Shown piece by piece: positions 8,300 to 16,315 of a stretch of 64,000 bases of DNA; position 1 is the stretch's first letter; the number at the start of each line of letters is the position of its first letter. Both the position numbers and the translations under genes were made by a program. Below the pieces are notes generated by a model. The model had not been told where the DNA came from. It ran no database searches and worked only from the letters and a program-made list of their open reading frames with translations. Source of the DNA: CAVVAL01 sp963742725 (lineage in GTDB: Bacteria > Actinomycetota > Actinomycetes > Mycobacteriales > Cryptosporangiaceae); assembly GCA_963742725.1 (NCBI GenBank), contig CAVUMX010000003.1, positions 806,001 through 870,000 of the forward strand, read 5' to 3'.

Positions 8300-11200
8300 A
8301 TGCGAACACATCAACGAAGGTGGGCAGCCGCGGCGCTGTCGGCCGTGATCGCGGTCGGGGGGATGGCCGCGCCCGCGCAGGCCGACGCGGCCGCCGACCG
8401 GGCCCGCGCGGTCGCTCTGCTGAAGACGGGCGGCCCGGGCGTGCAGCGCGCGGCCGAGGCGGCGCTGCTGGGGACGGCCGCCGATCTACAGGCCTTCCTC
8501 GGTACGGGGTACGAGCAGGCACGGGAACAGGACGAGCGGGTCCGGCTGGCGCAGATCCTCAGCGCCGGGGGCGCGGCGACGCGGACGGCGGCGCAGACGG
8601 CGCTCGGCGGCTCGGCCACGGACGTCCGGGAGTTCGTGACGAACGGCTGGCAGGGCCCGACGAAGCACGACGACCGGGCGCGGATCGGGCAGCTCATGGC
8701 CGTCGGCGGACCCACGCTGCGCACGGCCGGGCAGGCCGCGCTCGACGGTTCGGACGAAGCCGTGCGGCGGTTCCTCGGTGTCGGCCAGCACGAGGCGCGC
8801 GAGCACGACGACCGGATCCGGGTCGGCCAGATCCTGGCCACCGGCGGTCCGGCGACGAAGGACGCGGCGCAGACGGCGCTGTCCGGAGACGCGTCGGACG
8901 TCCGGGACTTCCTGGTGACAGGGCAGCACGTGGCGCGCGCCCGTGACCAGGAACTCATGACGGTGGCGGGGCTGGCGAACCTCGCCAAGGAAGCCGGTGC
9001 GCTCGCCGCCCAGGAGACCGAGGCGGCGAAGCAGGCGTCGGACCAGGCCGTCAACGCGGCGCGGCTGGCGAAGGAGGCCGCGGAGCGGGCCGAGGCGGAG
9101 ACGAAGGCCGCCAAGGACAACGCCGCCAAGGCCGCGTCGGCGGCCGGGCGGGCGGCGGACGCGGCGAGGGGTGCCGCGCAGGCGGCCCGGACCGCGATCG
9201 GTGCCGCGAACCAGGCGAGCACCGCCGCCCAGGCGGCCGCGAACGCGGCGGCGCGGGCGGCGTCGGCGGCAACCCTGGCGGGCCAGGCGGCGGCCGGCGC
9301 CTACAACGCGGCGGCTGCCGCGGCGACGGACGCCAGCAAGGCGAGCGCCGCGCGGCAGGCGGCCGTGAACGCGCGGAACATCGCGGCGGGCGCCCGCAAG
9401 GCCGCGGAGGCGGCGTCGGCCGCAGGGACCGCCGCCGAGGCGGCCAGCGGCGCGGCGAGCGCGGCGGCCAGCGCCGGCACCCACGCTGCGGCGGCGGCGG
9501 CCGCGGCGGCCGAGGCCGGCAACCAGGCGAACGTGTCGGAGGCGGAAGCCGCCCGGGCACGGCGCGAGGCGGCCACGGCCCAGCGGGCGGCGCAGCGCGC
9601 GACCGCGGCCGCCGGCACCGCGAACCGGCTGGCGTCGAGCGCCGCGCAGGCCGCACGCGAAGCGCACCAGGCGGCCAACGCGGCCGCCGGGCACGCGGAG
9701 GCGGCGGCAGCGGCGGCGGACGACGCGGCCGCGCACGCCGGTGAGGCGGCGGAAGCGGCGCGCAGGTCGACCGCGCATGCGGAGGCGGCCAAGCGCGCGG
9801 CGGACGCCGCCTCGGACGCGGCGGAGAAGGCCGCGACCGTGGAGCAGACCGCCCGCGAGACCGAGGCAGGCCAGCTCGAGGTCCGCACCGAACTGGCGGT
9901 GCAGGCCGCCGAGGATGCCAAGGACGCGGAGTCCACGCTCCAGTCGGCGATCGCCTGGGACGTCCCCGAGGCGGACCGCCGCGACGCGGAGACGAAGCGC
10001 CTGCTCGCGGCAGCCACAGCAGGTGACGCGGTTCTCGACAACGGGCGCCGGGCCGCGGTCCGGCTCCTGCGCAGCGGGGGAGAGTCGACCCGCGCGGCAG
10101 CCGAGCGGGCCCTCACCGGCACCGACGACGATGTCCGCGCGTTCGTCGCGACGGGCGTCCAGGCGGCGGCGGAACGGGACGACTGGGCGCGCGTCGGGCA
10201 CCTGTCCCAGACCGGCAAGCCGGCGGTGAAGACGGCAGCCGAGTCCGCGCTGGTGGCCACCCCGGCCGCGGTGCGGGACTTCCTCGTGAACCGGCGGTAC
10301 GTCGGCAAGGACGACGACGACCGGCTGGCGATCGCCCGAATCATGAGCACCGGCGGACCGGCGACCAGGGCCGCCGCCCAGAAGGCGCTCGACGGCACCG
10401 ACGCCGACCGGACGGCGTTCCTCCGGACGGGCCAGCACGCCGCGACCGAGCACGACGACCGGATCCTGACGGCGCAGATCAGCACCGCCGGCGGTCCGGA
10501 GGTGAAGGCGGCCGCCCGGGTGGCGCTCGCCGGCCCCAGGTCGTACCTGCGCGAGTTCGTCGTCGTCATCCAGTTCAAGGCGAAGCAGCGGGACGACGAG
10601 GCGACCACGCACGTCGCCCGGGTCAAGAGCTACGTCGCGGAGGCGGCCGGCGCGGCGGCGACCGCGCAGCAGAACGCCGCCGAGGCCGCGCGGGTGGCGG
10701 CGATCGCCCGCAACGCGGCCGCCGAGGCGGCCGAGTACGCGCGGCAGGCGCAGGAGTCGGCCGACGAGGCCGCCGGGTACGCCGCCCAGGCGCGTGAGTC
10801 GGCGCAGCAGGCACAGGCGTCGGCCGACGCGGCGGCGGCATCCGCGCGCACGGCACGCACGGCGGCGGCCTCGGCCAAGCGGTCGGCGGCGGCGGCGACC
10901 GGCGCGGCGGCGCGGGCGACCGCGTCGGCGTACCAGGCCAGGGCGTTCGCCGACGCGGCGTTCGCGTCCGCGAAGGAGGCGAAGGAGTCCGCGCTCGCCG
11001 CGGGCAAGGACGCGGCGGCGGCCGACGCGGCAGCCGTGGACGCGTTGCGCATCGCCGCGGACAGGCAGCGCAGGGTGTCCGTCGACGACGCGCAGGATCG
11101 CTACTTCGAGTACACCCGGCTGCCGGACGGGAGCCTGCGGATCTTCAAGGGCGGCGCCGGGCTGGAGGACCGCCTCGCGCCGGGCAACGGCATCATCCTG

Positions 11201-11689
11201 CTCCGGGTGTTCATCCGGGACGGCGACGCCGGCTTCGGCTTCCGTGGCGACGGGCGCGGGTTCTCCACCAGTCCGGACGCCGGTTTCCGGGTGGCCGTGG
11301 CGTGGAACACCGAGACCGGCCAGCTCACGTACGAGACGACCAAGAGCTGCTACCTCGACAACGAGTGCGCGGCGCAGACCTGGTCGGACGCCACCAGCTT
11401 CAGCATGAAGAAGAACGGCGACACGTACACGCTGGAATACAGCGGCCGGGACGCGCTCGCCCCGTACGCGCCGGCGGTGAACGGGGAGGTCAGCGTGAAG
11501 TTCAGCGGCGGCCGGGCCGAGGTGTCGATCGACCGGGACGCCTATCCGGACCTGGAGATCATCCAGTACCGGCCGGACCACGACCCCCGGTTCCTCGTGC
11601 AGGACACCCAGACGTGGGCCGGGCCGGGGGCGATGGTGCCGCTGGCGCCGAACTCGACCGGTACCTGGATCGACGGCGTGTACCAGTGA
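8300..11689 (+). CDS. Large secreted ALF-repeat / coiled-coil protein
   Basis: 1129 residues. The ATG at 8300 follows GGGGGGAT and opens a signal peptide ending near AQADA. Four ALF-type repeats of about 45 residues (pattern RxxIGQLMAVGGPxxRxAAQxAL, then VRxFLxxGQ) span about 33-215; an Ala-rich heptad region of about 360 residues follows; four more ALF repeats lie at about 580-775; a second Ala-rich coil ends near 930. The last 200 residues are different: globular, beta-rich, with two cysteines in KSCYLDNEC. Only the repeat family is recognised; no enzymatic motif is visible in the tail. Surface-exposed rod with a C-terminal effector or adhesin head is an inference. The stop overlaps the next start. 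Confidence 0.85.
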   Translation: MRTHQRRWAAAALSAVIAVGGMAAPAQADAAADRARAVALLKTGGPGVQRAAEAALLGTAADLQAFLGTGYEQAREQDERVRLAQILSAGGAATRTAAQTALGGSATDVREFVTNGWQGPTKHDDRARIGQLMAVGGPTLRTAGQAALDGSDEAVRRFLGVGQHEAREHDDRIRVGQILATGGPATKDAAQTALSGDASDVRDFLVTGQHVARARDQELMTVAGLANLAKEAGALAAQETEAAKQASDQAVNAARLAKEAAERAEAETKAAKDNAAKAASAAGRAADAARGAAQAARTAIGAANQASTAAQAAANAAARAASAATLAGQAAAGAYNAAAAAATDASKASAARQAAVNARNIAAGARKAAEAASAAGTAAEAASGAASAAASAGTHAAAAAAAAAEAGNQANVSEAEAARARREAATAQRAAQRATAAAGTANRLASSAAQAAREAHQAANAAAGHAEAAAAAADDAAAHAGEAAEAARRSTAHAEAAKRAADAASDAAEKAATVEQTARETEAGQLEVRTELAVQAAEDAKDAESTLQSAIAWDVPEADRRDAETKRLLAAATAGDAVLDNGRRAAVRLLRSGGESTRAAAERALTGTDDDVRAFVATGVQAAAERDDWARVGHLSQTGKPAVKTAAESALVATPAAVRDFLVNRRYVGKDDDDRLAIARIMSTGGPATRAAAQKALDGTDADRTAFLRTGQHAATEHDDRILTAQISTAGGPEVKAAARVALAGPRSYLREFVVVIQFKAKQRDDEATTHVARVKSYVAEAAGAAATAQQNAAEAARVAAIARNAAAEAAEYARQAQESADEAAGYAAQARESAQQAQASADAAAASARTARTAAASAKRSAAAATGAAARATASAYQARAFADAAFASAKEAKESALAAGKDAAAADAAAVDALRIAADRQRRVSVDDAQDRYFEYTRLPDGSLRIFKGGAGLEDRLAPGNGIILLRVFIRDGDAGFGFRGDGRGFSTSPDAGFRVAVAWNTETGQLTYETTKSCYLDNECAAQTWSDATSFSMKKNGDTYTLEYSGRDALAPYAPAVNGEVSVKFSGGRAEVSIDRDAYPDLEIIQYRPDHDPRFLVQDTQTWAGPGAMVPLAPNSTGTWIDGVYQ

Positions 11690-12027
11690 CGGGCTGGCTG
11701 ATCCGGGCGGCGGCCACGGTCGCCGGTCTCCACGCGCTCGACTCGCTGCTGTACCTGGCGGTGTACGACGGCGACGTGGCGTCGGCGGTGATCGGTGACG
11801 TGTGGCTGAGACTGGCGCTGCCGACGCTGGTGCTGGTCGCCGTCGCGGCCCCGCTCGGGCGGTGGCCGGTGGCGTACCGGGGCGCGTTGCTCGTGCTCCT
11901 GCCGGCGGTCGCGGTGCAGGCGCTGTTCGGCCCGTGGATCGTCGCGCTGGTGCAACTGTTCACGCAGCTCGTCCTGGTGGTGGCGCTGCCGTCACCGCCG
12001 GGCCGGACGGAGTTCGCCGGCGCGTGA
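11686..12027 (+). CDS. Small membrane protein translationally coupled to the ALF-repeat protein
   Basis: 113 residues with three or four hydrophobic segments and no recognisable family. The GTG at 11686 overlaps the upstream TGA (GTGA), so translation should depend on the ALF-repeat gene. Strict coupling to a secreted protein with a variable-looking head suggests a membrane partner, anchor or protective protein, but nothing in the sequence proves any of these. Confidence 0.68.
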   Translation: MTGWLIRAAATVAGLHALDSLLYLAVYDGDVASAVIGDVWLRLALPTLVLVAVAAPLGRWPVAYRGALLVLLPAVAVQALFGPWIVALVQLFTQLVLVVALPSPPGRTEFAGA

Positions 12028-12090
12028 TCCGGTTCGGGCGGCGGGGGACTTCGGCACCCCCGCCGTCTGGCCTGTCCGGACCATGATCAC

Positions 12091-12103
12091 TAGTCTCCCC
12101 ACG
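12091..12103 (+). promoter_or_regulatory. Leaderless promoter of the sigma-like gene
   Basis: TAGTCT (12091-12096) is followed after 7 nt by the GTG at 12104. This decides the start against the upstream in-frame ATG at 12083, which would precede the promoter. Confidence 0.6.
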
Positions 12104-13306
12104 GTGGATTCCCCCGATCTCGTCCGAATGCTCCGGTCCGATCCCGGTTCCGGGGTACCCGCGGTGTTGGAGCGCCACGGCGACGCGCTGTACGACTACG
12201 CGCTCGGGCTGCTCGCCGACCACGCGGGTGCGGGCGGCACCGTCCACGACGTGCTGATCCAGGCGGTGGCGGCGGCCGGCCGCCTGCGCGACCCCCAGGA
12301 ACTGGAACGGTGGCTGTACGCGCTGGTCCGCAACGAGGGCATGCGGCGGCGTGCGGCGGGAACCGGAACAGCGAGCCGCATGCGGCCGGTGAACGAGCTG
12401 GACCCGGCCGTGATGGCGTTCGACGTCAAGGCGCCCGGCGTCCTCGATCTCGTCCTGCGGCACGGCTTCGGCCCCGCGGACGTCGCGACCGTGCTCGGCA
12501 TCCGCGCCGGCCGCGCGCAGGAACTCGTCGCGCAGGTCCGTGGCCTCGCCGAGAACGGGCGTCCCTCGTCGCCGCACGCGACCATGCCGGCGCGGTTACC
12601 CGAGGAGATCGCGGCGTCGCTCGGCAATCCCGGGCTGGTGGCCGTCGTCGTCGAGCACGCCGGCCCGCTGGCGCGGTCGGGCTTCCCGGCGTCGGCTGAT
12701 CCCCGTCCGCAGCGGCTCGTGGCGCTCGCGGCCGTCGCGGTGGCCGTGCTGGTGTGCGCCGGTGTCGTGGTCATCGGCGGCCCGGACCGTAGCGATGCGC
12801 CTGAGAAGGCGGGACTCCGGCCGCCACCGCAGGAGCCGCCCACCACGTCGTCGGAACCCTCGCCGCCGGTCCCGTACACCCCGAGCCCGAGCCCGAGCCC
12901 GACCGCGAGCCCGACCGCGAGCCCGCCGGCTCCCAGGCGCCCGACGCCCACACCGTCGAAGGACCCGACGCCGACCCAGGACGCGCGGCCGCCGCTCGAC
13001 GTCGGCCTGTCCGTCGTCCGGCGGGGCCGCGGCTGCCCGACCACCTGGCGGGCCTTCGCGTTCGGACGGGTCGGCGGCGGCGCGGCGCAGAAGGTGACCG
13101 TGGCGTGGTCGGCGCCCGGCGAACCCACCAGGACGGTCGGCACCACCCTCACCAGCAGCGGCGGCTACCGCACGACCGTCTCCGGACTGCCGTTCGGCCG
13201 CCGCGTCTCGATCACGGCGGTCGCCGTCGGCCCGGACGGCCGGCGCGGCATCAGCCGGACCGTCACCCGAACTGTCCCGACCTGCGCGAACCGGGGCGAC
13301 GACTGA
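12104..13306 (+). CDS. Membrane-anchored sigma-70-like protein with extracytoplasmic Ig-like tail
   Basis: 400 residues. The first 165 resemble a degenerate ECF sigma factor: a region-2-like part (HGDALYDYALGLL, ELERWLYALVRNEGMRR) and a region-4-like helix-turn-helix (HGFGPADVATVLGIRAGRAQ). A single membrane segment follows (VALAAVAVAVLVCAGVVVI, about 206-224), then a Pro/Ser/Thr-rich linker (about 230-300) and a 100-residue beta domain with cysteines near both ends. Actinomycetes have families of sigma-like proteins tethered to the membrane, but promoter recognition by this one is uncertain because region 2 is poorly conserved. A tiny ORF (ATG 13305, 10 codons) overlaps its stop and is not called. 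Confidence 0.75.
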   Translation: MDSPDLVRMLRSDPGSGVPAVLERHGDALYDYALGLLADHAGAGGTVHDVLIQAVAAAGRLRDPQELERWLYALVRNEGMRRRAAGTGTASRMRPVNELDPAVMAFDVKAPGVLDLVLRHGFGPADVATVLGIRAGRAQELVAQVRGLAENGRPSSPHATMPARLPEEIAASLGNPGLVAVVVEHAGPLARSGFPASADPRPQRLVALAAVAVAVLVCAGVVVIGGPDRSDAPEKAGLRPPPQEPPTTSSEPSPPVPYTPSPSPSPTASPTASPPAPRRPTPTPSKDPTPTQDARPPLDVGLSVVRRGRGCPTTWRAFAFGRVGGGAAQKVTVAWSAPGEPTRTVGTTLTSSGGYRTTVSGLPFGRRVSITAVAVGPDGRRGISRTVTRTVPTCANRGDD

Positions 13307-13467
13307 TGTCAGGCGTCAAGGAGTTCGCGGGGTACTAGGGGGTTCCCTTCCGTAGGCAGCATCCGCGTGGCGTGGTGGTCAACCGGCCCTCGGCGTGGCC
13401 TGACCGATGATTTCCCCCCGCCGTGCTGGTCTGTACGCCGAATGCCGACTCACGGGAGGCTGACGCC

Positions 13468-14031
13468 ATGCGGAAACTGACCTTTGCCATGAACGTGAGC
13501 CTGGACGGCTACATCGCCGCGCCCGGCGACGACCTCGGCTGGAGCGTGCCGAGCGACGAGCTGTTCCAGTGGTGGTCCGACCGGGTGGGGGCGACCGACC
13601 TGGCGCTGTATGGGCGCAAACTGTGGGAGACGATGAGTTCCCACTGGCCGACCGCCGACCAGCAGCCCGGCGTCACACCGGCGCAGATCGAGTTCGCCCG
13701 CCGCTGGCAGGACATGCCGAAGGTGGTGTTCTCCTCCACGATCAGCACGGTCGACTGGAACACCCGCCTGGTCACCGGCGACGCGGTCACCGAGATCACC
13801 CGGCTCAAGGCCGAGGACGGCGGCGCCATGGACATCGGCGGCGCCACACTCGCCGCGGCGGCGATGCGGGCCGGGCTGATCGACGAGTACGTGCTGGCCA
13901 CCGCACCGGTCTTGGTGGGCAGCGGCACGCCGTTCTTCACGGCCCTGGACAACTGGGTGAACCTGACCCTGGTGGAGACCCGGACGTTTCCCGACGGCGT
14001 GGTCCTGACCAGGTACGAGACCAGGCACTGA
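13468..14031 (+). CDS. Dihydrofolate reductase / RibD C-terminal domain family protein
   Basis: 187 residues. Family signs: N-terminal MRKLTFAMNVSLDGYIA, LYGRKLWETM near residue 50, KVVFSSTI near 90, the nucleotide-site motif DIGGATLAAAAMRAGLIDEY near 115-135 and PVLVGSGTPFF near 150. These proteins adopt the RibD reductase fold and bind NADPH; the physiological substrate of stand-alone members is mostly unknown. The ATG at 13468 follows GGGAGG by 8 nt. It is monocistronic, between the sigma-like gene and dinB. Confidence 0.85.
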   Translation: MRKLTFAMNVSLDGYIAAPGDDLGWSVPSDELFQWWSDRVGATDLALYGRKLWETMSSHWPTADQQPGVTPAQIEFARRWQDMPKVVFSSTISTVDWNTRLVTGDAVTEITRLKAEDGGAMDIGGATLAAAAMRAGLIDEYVLATAPVLVGSGTPFFTALDNWVNLTLVETRTFPDGVVLTRYETRH

Positions 14032-14062
14032 GTGCCCGACGTCGGAACCCGCCACACTGAGC

Positions 14063-14068
14063 TATATT
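14063..14068 (+). promoter_or_regulatory. -10 element of dinB
   Basis: TATATT ends 7 nt before the GTG at 14076, so transcription should begin at or next to the start codon. The element abuts the LexA box. Confidence 0.6.
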
Positions 14069-14083
14069 CGAACATGTGTTCGA
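14068..14083 (+). promoter_or_regulatory. LexA (SOS) box of dinB
   Basis: TCGAACATGTGTTCGA is a perfect palindrome and fits the actinobacterial SOS consensus TCGAAC-N4-GTTCGA exactly. It overlaps the last base of the -10 and the first codons, so bound LexA would block initiation. Confidence 0.9.
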
Positions 14084-15275
14084 GCGTGTGGCCGGGGCGA
14101 CGATCCTGCACGCCGACCTCGACGCCTTCTACGCGTCGGTCGAGCAGCGGGACGATCCCAGGCTGCGCGGCCGGCCGGTGATCGTCGGCGGCGGGGTGGT
14201 GCTCGCCGCGAGCTACGAGGCGAAGGCGTGCGGCGTCCGCACCGCGATGGGTGGCCGGCAGGCGCGGGCACTGTGCCCGCGCGCGATCGTGGTCGAACCG
14301 CGCTTCAAGGCGTACACGGCGGCGAGCAAGGCCGTGTTCGAGGTGTTCCGGCAGACCACGCCGCTGGTCGAGGGCATCTCGATCGACGAGGCGTTCCTGG
14401 ACGTCGGCGGGCTGCGGCAGGTGTCCGGCACGCCACGCGAGATCGCGGTCGGGCTGCGGCTGGCTGTCCGGGACCAGGTCGGCCTGCCGATCACCGTCGG
14501 CGTCGCCCGCACGAAGTTCCTGGCCAAGGTCGCCAGCGGCGTCGGGAAGCCGGACGGCCTGCTCGTCGTGGACCCGGCCGAGGAGCTGGCGTTCCTCCAT
14601 CCGCTCCCGGTCGAACGGCTGTGGGGCGTCGGCCCCGTGACGTCCGGGAAGCTGCGTGAGCGCGGCATCCTGACGGTCGGCCGGGTGGCGCGGCTCGGCG
14701 AGGCGGCGCTCGTCTCGATCCTCGGTGCCGGCGCCGGGCGGCACCTCCACGCGCTGGCGCACAACCGGGATCCCCGTCCGGTGCAGGTCGGGCGGCGGCG
14801 CGGATCGATCGGGTCCCAGTCCGCGCTCGGCCGGCGGCCCCGCACACCCGCCGACCTGGACGCGCTCCTCGCGGGGCTCGTCGACCGGGTCACCCGCCGG
14901 ATGCGGGCCGCCGGCCGCACCGGCCGCACGGTCGTCCTGCGGCTCCGCTTCGACGACTTCACCCGCGCCACCCGGTCCCACACCCTGCCCCGCCCGACCG
15001 CCCACACCCAGACGATCCTCGACACCGCGCGCGGCGTGCTCGCCGTCGCGATGCCGCTGATCGAACGCCAGGGCATCACGATGATCGGCGTCGCGGTCGG
15101 CAACCTCGACAGCGGCGGCGCCGTCCAGCTGCTGCTCCCGTTCGACGAGCAGAGCGGCGCCGAACTCGACACCGCCGTGGACGCCGTCCGGGACAGGTTC
15201 GGATCGTCGTCGGTCACCCGCGCGGCGCTGCTCGGCCGCCAGCCGGGACCGGCGATGCCGATGCTCCCCGACTAG
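14076..15275 (+). CDS. dinB: DNA polymerase IV (Y-family translesion polymerase)
   Basis: 399 residues, normal length. Y-family motifs: ILHADLDAFYASVEQ at about 9-23 with the first metal-binding Asp, YEAKACGVRTAMGG near 48-61, and GISIDEAFLDV near 105 with the catalytic Asp-Glu pair. Palm, fingers and little-finger regions are all present. The polymerase copies damaged templates with low fidelity. The GTG at 14076 is chosen from its -10 box, which implies a leaderless mRNA; the GTG at 14088 is a less likely alternative. The LexA box makes SOS induction very likely. A 12-bp stem overlapping the stop separates it from the convergent CPBP gene. Confidence 0.93.
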   Translation: MFERVAGATILHADLDAFYASVEQRDDPRLRGRPVIVGGGVVLAASYEAKACGVRTAMGGRQARALCPRAIVVEPRFKAYTAASKAVFEVFRQTTPLVEGISIDEAFLDVGGLRQVSGTPREIAVGLRLAVRDQVGLPITVGVARTKFLAKVASGVGKPDGLLVVDPAEELAFLHPLPVERLWGVGPVTSGKLRERGILTVGRVARLGEAALVSILGAGAGRHLHALAHNRDPRPVQVGRRRGSIGSQSALGRRPRTPADLDALLAGLVDRVTRRMRAAGRTGRTVVLRLRFDDFTRATRSHTLPRPTAHTQTILDTARGVLAVAMPLIERQGITMIGVAVGNLDSGGAVQLLLPFDEQSGAELDTAVDAVRDRFGSSSVTRAALLGRQPGPAMPMLPD

Positions 15276-15286
15276 GGAGCATCGGC
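15257..15286. terminator. Bidirectional hairpin terminator between dinB and the CPBP gene
   Basis: GCCGATGCTCCC (15257-15268) pairs perfectly with GGGAGCATCGGC (15275-15286) around CGACTA. It overlaps the dinB stop codon and lies just beyond the end of the convergent gene. No U-run. Confidence 0.7.
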
Positions 15287-15296
15287 AGCAGCTGCT

Positions 15297-16229
15297 TCAG
15301 GCGGCGACGGGAACCTGCTGGGCCGGGGTGCTCGCCGGGACGGTCGTCGTGGCGATGCCCCGGCGGCGGGCCAGCCACAGGACCACCGCGAGGTACACGC
15401 CGACCATCAGCGCGTCGACGACGATGTGCTGCCAGTCGGCCACGGACGGCTTGCCGATCTGGTCGAGCACTCCGGACGCGGTGTACGTGCTGATCACGAC
15501 GATGTTGTTGACCACGTGCAGGCCGATGCCGGCCTCCAGGCCGCCGGTGCGCACGGTCAGCACACCCGCCACCGCGCCGAACACCAGGAAGAACACGAAC
15601 GCCCACCCGCCCTGCCAGCCGTGCGCCACCGCGAAGACCAGCGCCTGTACGGCGACCGCCAGCCACGGCGCGCGTCCGCCGACCGCCTGGAGGATCCAGC
15701 CACGGCACAGGTACTCCTCGGCGCTGGCCTGGAACGGGATGATCGCCGCGAGGACGGCCATGCTGATGAGGAACGGCGTCCAGCCGATGAAGTCGCCGTC
15801 GAACATCGTGATGTCGTACGCGGACAGCAGTGTGGCAGTGCCGGCCATCCCCGCGAGCGAGGTGCCCACGGCGATCAGCGCGCAGGTGCCCAGCCAGCGC
15901 CATCGCAGCCGGCCGGTCACCGACGACACGGTCCCGGGGCGGCGTCGCTGGAACAGGCGCGCGGCGAGCAGCACGAGCGGGGTGAGCAGGGCGATCGCCG
16001 CCATGCCGGTCGTCGTGCTGATCAGCTCAACGGCCCACGTGGGGAGGTCGATGGCGCCGTCCTCGACGCCGGAGGCCACGGTCAGGTCGATCCCGACCAG
16101 GAACGATCCGCCCACGGACCAGCCCACGAGGATCGCGAGCGTGCCGAGGACGGTCAGCCACCAGCGGTGGGCGGGCGTGCGCGCGAGTCGGTGGAAGGGG
16201 GAGCCGGGTACTGGCGTCGTCGTCGTCAT
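15297..16229 (-). CDS. CPBP family intramembrane metalloprotease
   Basis: 310 residues, about eight membrane segments. The Abi/CPBP (Rce1-like) motifs are in place: EEYLCRG (the EExxxR pair) near residue 178, a histidine in FAVAHGWQGG near 217, and HVVNN near 253. Members cleave within membranes, some processing prenylated proteins or bacteriocin-related peptides; the substrate here is unknown. It is convergent with dinB and divergent from the sensor kinase gene 86 bp away. No partner gene suggests a substrate. Confidence 0.85.
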   Translation of the reverse strand: MTTTTPVPGSPFHRLARTPAHRWWLTVLGTLAILVGWSVGGSFLVGIDLTVASGVEDGAIDLPTWAVELISTTTGMAAIALLTPLVLLAARLFQRRRPGTVSSVTGRLRWRWLGTCALIAVGTSLAGMAGTATLLSAYDITMFDGDFIGWTPFLISMAVLAAIIPFQASAEEYLCRGWILQAVGGRAPWLAVAVQALVFAVAHGWQGGWAFVFFLVFGAVAGVLTVRTGGLEAGIGLHVVNNIVVISTYTASGVLDQIGKPSVADWQHIVVDALMVGVYLAVVLWLARRRGIATTTVPASTPAQQVPVAA

Positions 16230-16300
16230 ACCTACAAGGGTCGGGCCATCCGCGCGCCGTCGCGTCGCCCGCCAGCCGGATCCCGGGCTCTACCCATCGA

Positions 16301-16315
16301 TAGAGTCACGTCCCT
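16301..16315 (+). promoter_or_regulatory. Probable promoter with very short leader for the two-component operon
   Basis: TAGAGT (16301-16306) lies 9 nt before the ATG at 16316. CTCTA and TAGAG form a small inverted repeat over the -10 (16289-16305), a possible autoregulatory site. Confidence 0.4.

Noticed and set aside
13305..13337. A 10-codon ORF overlapping the stop of the sigma-like gene
   Set aside because: Too short to judge, no ribosome-binding site of its own, no known peptide family.
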